A DNA stretch of 44,537 bases from a virus, in the IMG/VR virus record IMGVR_UViG_3300037184_000123, positions 1-44,537 of that record; one strand, 5' to 3'. The notes under the pieces were generated by a model. The model was not told the origin of the DNA. It searched no databases and was given only the letters and a program-made list of their open reading frames with translations. This document shows, one piece after another, positions 39,348-44,537 of this stretch. The position numbers were made by a program, and so were the translations under genes. Position 1 is the stretch's first letter; each line of letters opens with the position of its first letter.

Positions 39348-42300
39348 ATGATAAAGCAGTTTTCCTCTGGAGATACAGTAGTTAGACCGTTCAAAACTTT
39401 TAAGCACTGGGAGATCCAGAGCGTTGATATGAATGGCGTCGATCAGTATGGTCGTTCGACCTATTTCTCTAGTTCGTGTGAAGTAAATATTGGAAAAAAT
39501 ATTTCATCAATTTTCTATCCCACTGGGAGTTCTTATTACAATTCGTCAGTTGAACCAGTAAATCCGTCCGGTAAATATTATAGAAACGTTTTCAATTTGA
39601 CTGACTCTATGTTTTATAGATATTCTAATAATCCGATGGAGAAATTTGGAATAGAATATATTGATTCCGATCCAGTAACAGGAAACAAAGAAGTAAGAAA
39701 TATTGGGGATAGAATTGTAACATGCCGTATTAAGGAAAATCTATGGGGAGAAAAGATCGTTCCAAATTCAATAGACATAACTGATAATTCAAATGTAAAT
39801 GAAACATACAGAATTTTGGATGATGGTGCGACGAACCTTTTTGTATCTGGATCTTTGTTCATTCGAGATATTAGATTAGGTGCGGTTTCAAATTATTCTA
39901 GTTTTCTTAAATGGAATCCATTAGCAACCGAGTTCTATATAATTGTTGATAATGTCACTCAATCTATCTCTACACAAAAAGCCAAGTCATTAATGTCAAT
40001 GGGCGTTGAAGTGAGTTATACTGAAGGGTCTGGTTCGTGGGTGTTAGATAATTCTTTTACCCATTCTTTCTTCGATCCAAGTAATGAACGATTTGGTCAA
40101 TCAGTAAGCACGTGGGGAAATTACATACTTGTTGGATCTCCAATGGATAGCATGAATCTGTCTCCAGAAAAACAAGGATATGCTGCAATCTATAAAATTG
40201 AACATAACCATCCTAGACTGTTACGAAGATTTTATTCTATTCAGAGTCAAAATGCATTAACAACAGAGTATGGAAATCTAATTGAATTTAACGGTTCGTT
40301 TTTTGGATTAGAAAGTTCTAGTAGCTTTGATGACAGTTTCGGTTATTCAGTATGCGTTCGAGATAATTTCATGGCAATTGGAGCACCGACCGGATCGGTT
40401 TGTTATGCATCAGCGTCGGAGAATGGGTTTGTATATGTATATGATCGTTTTAAGGGAGGATGCGACAACTGGGGTCAGATTAGTATACTTACGGGAAGTT
40501 CTGTTAATGATCGATTTGGTCACTCAGTATCGTTGAGCAATGATATTCTTGCTGTTGGTGCTCCCGGTGTAAGTGGATCGACTGGAGCCGTTTATATTTT
40601 TCGCCGAAAGCGTTATATGGATTCCACATATCCATGTCAAAATATACAAACAAGTTCTTTATGGCCAGCAACAAATGAATGTGGATTACCCGACTCATCT
40701 TCTCTTTTTTCCACACCATCATTTGTATCTGGAAATTTTACATGGATACCCGAAGCCATTTTAACTTCAAGTGTTGCGTCTACCTCCGATCAATTTGGAT
40801 GGGTATTAGAAGCCAGTGATAATAAAGTATTGGTTGGACATAGGAAAATATCAGGTCCGGGGTTTGCTACGCTGTTCACGTGTAATTATACATCAGCTTC
40901 ATTAAATGAATGTCCAACTGCCTCGTGGTCGGAGAGAACGTTCTATGCAAATGATTCATTGGCAAATCTGATTGATTCTCAGTACAAATATGCAACTCCG
41001 GTCTCACTTAGTTACAATGGATTTGGTTATACTGTTTCTATCAACGGAAATAACATGGCCGTAGGAAGTCACTATGATACCGGGCTTATCCCATATGGAT
41101 TGACATCATCATTGATTTTTGGAGCAGTATATTTCTATAACTATCAGAATGCCGAGTGTGCTTCATCTAGTACAGATATAAATTATTTTGTAGCTCAAGG
41201 AAGTAATACTTCGAGCGTAGATTATGAATTTGTTTTAACACAGAAGATTTTCGGAGAATTAGATCATACTTCATCTAATCGATTCGGTAGAGAAATTTCT
41301 ATAGATGGAAATTTTGTAGCAATTTCTTCAGATCATTCTACGAAGTATCATCAGGTAGATTATATAAGTGGAAGTTTTATATTGGATGGATTAAACTACC
41401 AATCTACAGGTTCTGAAGATTCTGTTTTAGGACGTGTATCAATTTACAATCAACATCCAGATTTATCATGGAATTTGTATCATGAAATTCATAGAAATAA
41501 AGATTCAAACCAACCATATAACATATTTGGTCGGTCTGTTTCGATGGCTTCCGATTTTCTGGCGGTAGGTGCTCCAATATATAATTACGTTGGTCCGAGC
41601 AGTTCATATGATTTAGTAAGTAATCACAGTTTACAAATGTCCGGCAACTTCTCTCCTGCATATTCTGGATCAGTATTCATTTATGAATTAGATGATTTTA
41701 AAACTAATCCTTTGATTGGAAATATATTTTATAAAAATGGTTACGCAGTAATAACTAATACCGAATCGAAGTTCGAATCTATCTTTACGGGGACCGGTAG
41801 TAGAGGATTTGATATAAAATATCAGGGAACTCATACGATATTCGAGCATGAATACCTTGTCTCCGTAAGTCCCGGAGAATTCAATTTTAGTACAAATCCA
41901 ACTGCATTGGTAAAAAACGCATTGCTATTTGATGTCAATAGAGACGGAGTGTTCGATATAAAAGATCTCAATCTAATAATGAGATATATTAACAATCAGA
42001 AATTCTATTCAACTGTAATTTATTATCACCAAGGAATCCCCATGGAAACCAAAGGGTGGTGGAAACACTCTTTGTTAACCGAGGCCGGTGACGTTCTTTT
42101 ACAGGAACAAACTTCAGTATTGTTGGCATCTATGGAATTCACCGTCGATGATTACAATTATATCAAAAACAATTTAGTCGATACTGGTTTGCTTGATATT
42201 GATGGTAATGGAGTAATTGATATGAGAGACGGTGCTATGCTAACACAGTATTATACCGATACTCTTACTCCACAATCATTGCTAACTTTGATCGATGGAA

Positions 42301-42560
42301 AGTCTACGAGACATTATGTGGCAGATATAGAAAAATACATCAGTCAATTTACCGGAGATAATGTATTTAATGTAGATCCGATGTTCTTTGGGTATCAAGC
42401 ATCGTCTTCATTCGATCCAACCGGATCATATCTGGCTCCATATGTAACAACTATAGGACTGTATGATAACAATGAACTTGTTGGAGTGGCTAAGTTAGGC
42501 AGACCAATAAAAAACTTAATTGATTGGCCAATCAATTTTATTGTTCGTTTTGATACCTAA
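39348..42560 (+). CDS. Baseplate protein with seven FG-GAP repeats and dockerin-like calcium loops
   Basis: This 1070-residue protein keeps the scaffold of the previous gene at its ends and carries two added modules. Seven FG-GAP-type units (xxFGxxV) occur near residues 246, 327, 386, 480, 556, 643 and 724, each followed by LAVGAP-like strands, the number needed for a seven-bladed beta-propeller like integrin alpha subunits. After EFNFSTNPT (about 843) comes DVNRDGVFDIKD (about 862) and then DIDGNGVIDMRD (about 949), two EF-hand/dockerin loops with the acidic ligand positions, spaced wider than in classical dockerins. The end, YVTTIGLYDNNELVGVAKL, matches the paralogue. It is likely an exposed tail protein. 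Confidence 0.75.
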   Translation: MIKQFSSGDTVVRPFKTFKHWEIQSVDMNGVDQYGRSTYFSSSCEVNIGKNISSIFYPTGSSYYNSSVEPVNPSGKYYRNVFNLTDSMFYRYSNNPMEKFGIEYIDSDPVTGNKEVRNIGDRIVTCRIKENLWGEKIVPNSIDITDNSNVNETYRILDDGATNLFVSGSLFIRDIRLGAVSNYSSFLKWNPLATEFYIIVDNVTQSISTQKAKSLMSMGVEVSYTEGSGSWVLDNSFTHSFFDPSNERFGQSVSTWGNYILVGSPMDSMNLSPEKQGYAAIYKIEHNHPRLLRRFYSIQSQNALTTEYGNLIEFNGSFFGLESSSSFDDSFGYSVCVRDNFMAIGAPTGSVCYASASENGFVYVYDRFKGGCDNWGQISILTGSSVNDRFGHSVSLSNDILAVGAPGVSGSTGAVYIFRRKRYMDSTYPCQNIQTSSLWPATNECGLPDSSSLFSTPSFVSGNFTWIPEAILTSSVASTSDQFGWVLEASDNKVLVGHRKISGPGFATLFTCNYTSASLNECPTASWSERTFYANDSLANLIDSQYKYATPVSLSYNGFGYTVSINGNNMAVGSHYDTGLIPYGLTSSLIFGAVYFYNYQNAECASSSTDINYFVAQGSNTSSVDYEFVLTQKIFGELDHTSSNRFGREISIDGNFVAISSDHSTKYHQVDYISGSFILDGLNYQSTGSEDSVLGRVSIYNQHPDLSWNLYHEIHRNKDSNQPYNIFGRSVSMASDFLAVGAPIYNYVGPSSSYDLVSNHSLQMSGNFSPAYSGSVFIYELDDFKTNPLIGNIFYKNGYAVITNTESKFESIFTGTGSRGFDIKYQGTHTIFEHEYLVSVSPGEFNFSTNPTALVKNALLFDVNRDGVFDIKDLNLIMRYINNQKFYSTVIYYHQGIPMETKGWWKHSLLTEAGDVLLQEQTSVLLASMEFTVDDYNYIKNNLVDTGLLDIDGNGVIDMRDGAMLTQYYTDTLTPQSLLTLIDGKSTRHYVADIEKYISQFTGDNVFNVDPMFFGYQASSSFDPTGSYLAPYVTTIGLYDNNELVGVAKLGRPIKNLIDWPINFIVRFDT

Positions 42561-42565
42561 CCTCA

Positions 42566-42573
42566 TATTTATA
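42566..42573 (+). promoter_or_regulatory. Candidate late promoter element TATTTATA
   Basis: TATTTATA lies 21 bases before ATG 42595. Here a real Shine-Dalgarno site (AGGAG at 42581-42585) fits between the element and the start, which supports a transcriptional rather than translational role for the element. Confidence 0.5.
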
Positions 42574-42594
42574 AGAACATAGGAGATTACAATT

Positions 42595-42819
42595 ATGCCA
42601 TCCAATCCATTAGCACCCATCGTTAGAGGTTCTCTCACAGAACCGTTAGAGACTATCTATGAAAATAAAAAGACGGGTCAAACACAGGCCGTTTTCCGGG
42701 ATAATCTTAATCAACTATCTCCATTCGATTATTCTAAAGGAGTTCCTACGCAAAAGTCTCTAGCTGATATTTACGCTGCAAGTCCTGATTCAGTTATTTC
42801 TACTCAGAAATATCACTGA
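42595..42819 (+). CDS. Small structural-module protein
   Basis: This 74-residue protein is polar, with Pro- and Thr-rich ends and a central segment ETIYENKKTGQTQAVFRDNL. No family is recognised. It has a clear ribosome binding site (AGGAG) nine bases before the ATG, unusual for this window. A 146-base gap with a structured element follows. Confidence 0.55.
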   Translation: MPSNPLAPIVRGSLTEPLETIYENKKTGQTQAVFRDNLNQLSPFDYSKGVPTQKSLADIYAASPDSVISTQKYH

Positions 42820-42894
42820 TCTTTGGAGTATAAGATACGTTACTATGTTTGGTAAAATAGAATATTAATTTTATATTGCCACGTTTTGATGTTA

Positions 42895-42956
42895 TGGTTG
42901 TCTAGTTATAGATGAAGAGAATTATCAAATAATTCGTCTAGCCAATCCTACAACCA
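42895..42956 (+). other. Structured intergenic element (nested inverted repeats)
   Basis: TGGTTGT (42895-42901) pairs with ACAACCA (42950-42956). Inside lie CTAG/CTAG (42902-42905 and 42938-42941) and a tight hairpin GAATTAT-CAA-ATAATTC (42919-42935). There is no T run after the outer stem, so it is not a terminator. The end ACCACCA looks like a tRNA tail, but no T-arm or anticodon arm is present. Confidence 0.4.
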
Positions 42957-42965
42957 CCAAATAAT

Positions 42966-43265
42966 ATGATAGATATCACTAACGGAACACTCCAAACACT
43001 TATCACGGACGGAACATACAATATATCTTCCATTCAAGTAAACCTTTTTCCAACGGCGTCCAGTCTTGGAGCCACTGCATCATGGGCCGTTGATCTAGTA
43101 ACACAGTCTTTCGCAAGCGGAGATATCGTTGAAAATTTACCCGCTGGAAAAAGACGTGTGACATTCAGCCCATTGGCAGGATATAACTCACCACAGGCAA
43201 TTTCTGTGACTCTTGTAGCCGGTCAATTAACAACGGTAATTCAGGGATACGATCCATCTAAATAA
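42966..43265 (+). CDS. Small beta-rich protein, Ig or PEGA-like
   Basis: This 99-residue protein consists of strands (NISSIQVNLFPTA, KRRVTFSPLAGYNSPQAISV, TLVAGQLTTVIQGYDP). The GKRRVTFSPLAGY segment with a following VTLVAGQ recalls PEGA/carboxypeptidase-regulatory-like beta folds seen in surface proteins. It is probably a virion decoration or tail accessory protein. The family assignment is tentative. ATG 42966 follows ACCAAATAAT without a Shine-Dalgarno site. Confidence 0.5.
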   Translation: MIDITNGTLQTLITDGTYNISSIQVNLFPTASSLGATASWAVDLVTQSFASGDIVENLPAGKRRVTFSPLAGYNSPQAISVTLVAGQLTTVIQGYDPSK

Positions 43266-43291
43266 TCTACGGATTCGGCCATAAGTTCTAT

Positions 43292-43316
43292 TCATGTAAT
43301 AGTTATTGTTACATGA
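43292..43316 (+). promoter_or_regulatory. Inverted repeat before the RuvC-like gene
   Basis: TCATGTAA (43292-43299) and TTACATGA (43309-43316) are perfectly complementary around a nine-base loop, 10 bases before ATG 43327. There is no T run. It may be an operator or an mRNA hairpin. Confidence 0.4.
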
Positions 43317-43326
43317 AAGACTTATT

Positions 43327-43836
43327 ATGAATTTAGGATTTGACGCTTCAACTAATGTGGTCGGATTTGCTTTCGTAGAAAATAAGAATATATTTGACTG
43401 CGGTTTCATTGATATTTCTAAAATTAAAGGAAATCGAGAAAAAGCATGGTTTGTAATTGAATCACTGAAGAGCCACTCTCTACTATCAAAGATTGATTCA
43501 ATCAATTTAGAAGCGTCTCTGAGTGGCTTTGCTGGCCCATCCAGCCGAGCTGTCATTGTTATGCTTGCCAGATGGAATGCTGTGTTCGAATACGTGTTAG
43601 AAGATTATTTTAAAAAAGAAATAAATCTCGTAAATGTGGCCACGGCCAGAAAACAGGCTTTTGGAAAAGCAAAAATAAAAGGGATGAAACCCAAGGAATA
43701 TGTAAAAATGATGATGGATAAGATGTATGACTTGACTCCATGGGAAAAAACCAATAAGCTGGGTAATATAGATAAGAGAATTGAGGATGTTAGGGATGCC
43801 GTGGTTATAGCTTTGTACAATTCTCCTAAAATTTAA
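43327..43836 (+). CDS. RuvC-like Holliday junction resolvase
   Basis: This 169-residue protein has the RNase H fold pattern of RuvC-type nucleases: first strand NLGFDASTNVVGFAFV with Asp 6, second acidic residue in INLEASLSGF (Glu 62), and the C-terminal helix with acidic residues KRIEDVRDAVVIALY (about 150-164). Such enzymes cut branched DNA to resolve recombination intermediates before packaging. The reading frame can start at TTG 43306, but ATG 43327 fits the fold's first strand. It is placed inside the structural module, with no replication genes nearby. Confidence 0.75.
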   Translation: MNLGFDASTNVVGFAFVENKNIFDCGFIDISKIKGNREKAWFVIESLKSHSLLSKIDSINLEASLSGFAGPSSRAVIVMLARWNAVFEYVLEDYFKKEINLVNVATARKQAFGKAKIKGMKPKEYVKMMMDKMYDLTPWEKTNKLGNIDKRIEDVRDAVVIALYNSPKI

Positions 43837-43856
43837 CATGTATCATAAAATTAAGC

Positions 43857-43866
43857 TATATTTATT
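43857..43866 (+). promoter_or_regulatory. Candidate late promoter element TATATTTATT
   Basis: TATATTTATT, preceded by GC as at 37496 and 39331, lies three bases before ATG 43870. Confidence 0.5.
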
Positions 43867-43869
43867 ATT

Positions 43870-44265
43870 ATGAGCAATCCAATAATTACGGTAAATTCAA
43901 ATCCAAATAACGTTGTTACGGCTAATATAGGTAGTCTCTTTTACAGGTTAGGTTCTCAAACATTTCGTATGATTGACGGAACCACCGGAAAGGATGTTGA
44001 GTTGAACGTAAATGCAGCTGCTTTTTTGAGGACCAAGTATAATCCTGTTTTTTATAGAAATTATTCGTTTGAGTTCTCTTCTAAATACGAAACATGGATA
44101 AAAATTAGTGGAGACGGTACTTCAAAGGGGTGGCAATATGTGTCTGCGGATTTACCATATTTTAAAGGAACTTCCCCCGGAGGCCCGCCTGTTATAACTC
44201 AACAACCAGAAGATCAACAGATTAATGTTGGTTCTAATGCAGCATTTTCAATTTCGACAGAATAA
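43870..44265 (+). CDS. Fibre-like protein ending inside an Ig domain
   Basis: This 131-residue protein has an N-terminal segment with GSLFYRLGSQ and GDGTSKGWQYVS. The GS(L/I)FxR...GW pattern is also seen in the neck of the gene at 15160 and in other phage fibres. It then enters an Ig-like domain (PPVITQQPEDQQINVGSNAA) but stops after FSISTE, about a third of the way in. The remaining strands of the same domain begin nine bases later in another frame. The gene is therefore probably the front part of a broken or frameshifted fibre protein. Confidence 0.65.
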   Translation: MSNPIITVNSNPNNVVTANIGSLFYRLGSQTFRMIDGTTGKDVELNVNAAAFLRTKYNPVFYRNYSFEFSSKYETWIKISGDGTSKGWQYVSADLPYFKGTSPGGPPVITQQPEDQQINVGSNAAFSISTE

Positions 44266-44273
44266 TTTCTACT

Positions 44274-44537
44274 ATGACAACTTATCAATGGCAAGAATCT
44301 CAGGACAATGGAATGACATGGTTTGATGTCACAAATACCGGAAGTTTCTCGGGTAGTTATTCCCGCGATTTTACCGTATCTAGTGCAACTGATGGATATG
44401 ATGGAACACTCTATCGATGTATAGTAACTAACGAATTTGGATCGGTTACGAGTAGCGGAGCAGAGTTAAGAATTCGAGGACATTTACGCTCATGTGGAGC
44501 AAATTATGATGGACAGTTAGGAGTTGGTCAATCTATT
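44274..44537 (+). CDS. Partial fibre/adhesin: remainder of an Ig domain, then RCC1-like repeat (runs off the window)
   Basis: The frame is open from ATG 44274 to the window end (88 codons). It begins TTYQWQESQDNGMTWFDV and includes GTLYRCIVTNEFGSVTSSG, the C-terminal strands and cysteine strand of a phage-type Ig-like domain. It then continues with LRSCGANYDGQLGVGQSI, which matches the RCC1 repeat pattern (SCGxNxxGQLGxG). It continues the domain begun in the previous gene with a change of frame. The full protein probably contains an RCC1-type propeller as receptor-binding head. Confidence 0.65.
   Translation, partial: MTTYQWQESQDNGMTWFDVTNTGSFSGSYSRDFTVSSATDGYDGTLYRCIVTNEFGSVTSSGAELRIRGHLRSCGANYDGQLGVGQSI

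Noticed and set aside
42895-42959. tRNA-like sequence ending in ACCACCA
   Set aside because: The 7-base outer stem and terminal CCA are suggestive, but there is no T-arm with a TTCGA-like loop and no anticodon stem of the right size.
1-44537. Search for integrase, attachment sites, insertion sequences and replication origin
   Set aside because: No recombinase, terminal inverted repeats, target duplications or iteron clusters could be seen in this window.

Overview
This 44.5 kb window comes from a large, AT-rich tailed phage with a contractile tail, a distant T4-like myovirus that is probably a large or jumbo phage. The evidence is a gp25-like baseplate wedge protein followed by a gp6/baseplate-J-like wedge protein, a gp5-like hub or spike candidate, a gp55-like late sigma factor, a PhoH-like ATPase, a RuvC-like resolvase, phage-type peptide deformylase and a tRNA nucleotidyltransferase-like enzyme. 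Nearly every gene is on the + strand and tightly packed, with many ATGA or TAATG junctions. No bacterial housekeeping operon, rRNA, confident tRNA, integrase or CRISPR array was seen. The host cannot be determined. Many starts lack a clear Shine-Dalgarno sequence, though a few have one.

Layout. (1) 1-4.75 kb is an accessory block of small genes. It holds five paralogous two-helix membrane proteins, two DUF1737-like proteins and a larger membrane protein, and it ends in a terminator. (2) 4.85-8.6 kb is one 1245-residue protein made of four diverged repeats and a C-terminal GNAT acetyltransferase domain. (3) 8.8-12.06 kb has small unknown genes, two convergent zinc-ribbon genes (one the only credible minus-strand gene), an HExxH metallopeptidase and PhoH. 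(4) 12.1-15.7 kb is an adhesin cassette. One full-length fibre-like protein carries a Thr/Pro linker, and next to it is a second copy of the same architecture split into two genes. (5) 15.8-19.5 kb holds three glycosyltransferase genes in one operon. (6) 19.5-25.8 kb has an HD-domain hydrolase, an ADP-ribosyltransferase-like protein, a GIY-YIG homing endonuclease with a possible frameshift, the nucleotidyltransferase, peptide deformylase, small genes, a probable homing-endonuclease tail remnant and the late sigma factor. (7) 25.9-44.5 kb is the baseplate and tail-surface module: hub, gp25, gp6, several very large structural proteins, one with a seven-repeat FG-GAP propeller and dockerin-like calcium loops, the RuvC-like gene, and a fibre whose Ig domain is broken between two frames at the right edge.

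The sigma gene suggests late transcription. A recurring element built on TATTTAT(A/T) sits 3-21 bases before eleven start codons, mainly of structural or adhesin genes, and is the best candidate late promoter motif. A separate TTGAC box recurs before non-structural genes. The most interesting proposals are: a mucin-like adhesin plus glycosyltransferase cassette; a baseplate scaffold protein into which a propeller and a dockerin module appear to have been inserted; and the repeat-array acetyltransferase. All functions are assigned by reading motifs; no database search was possible.
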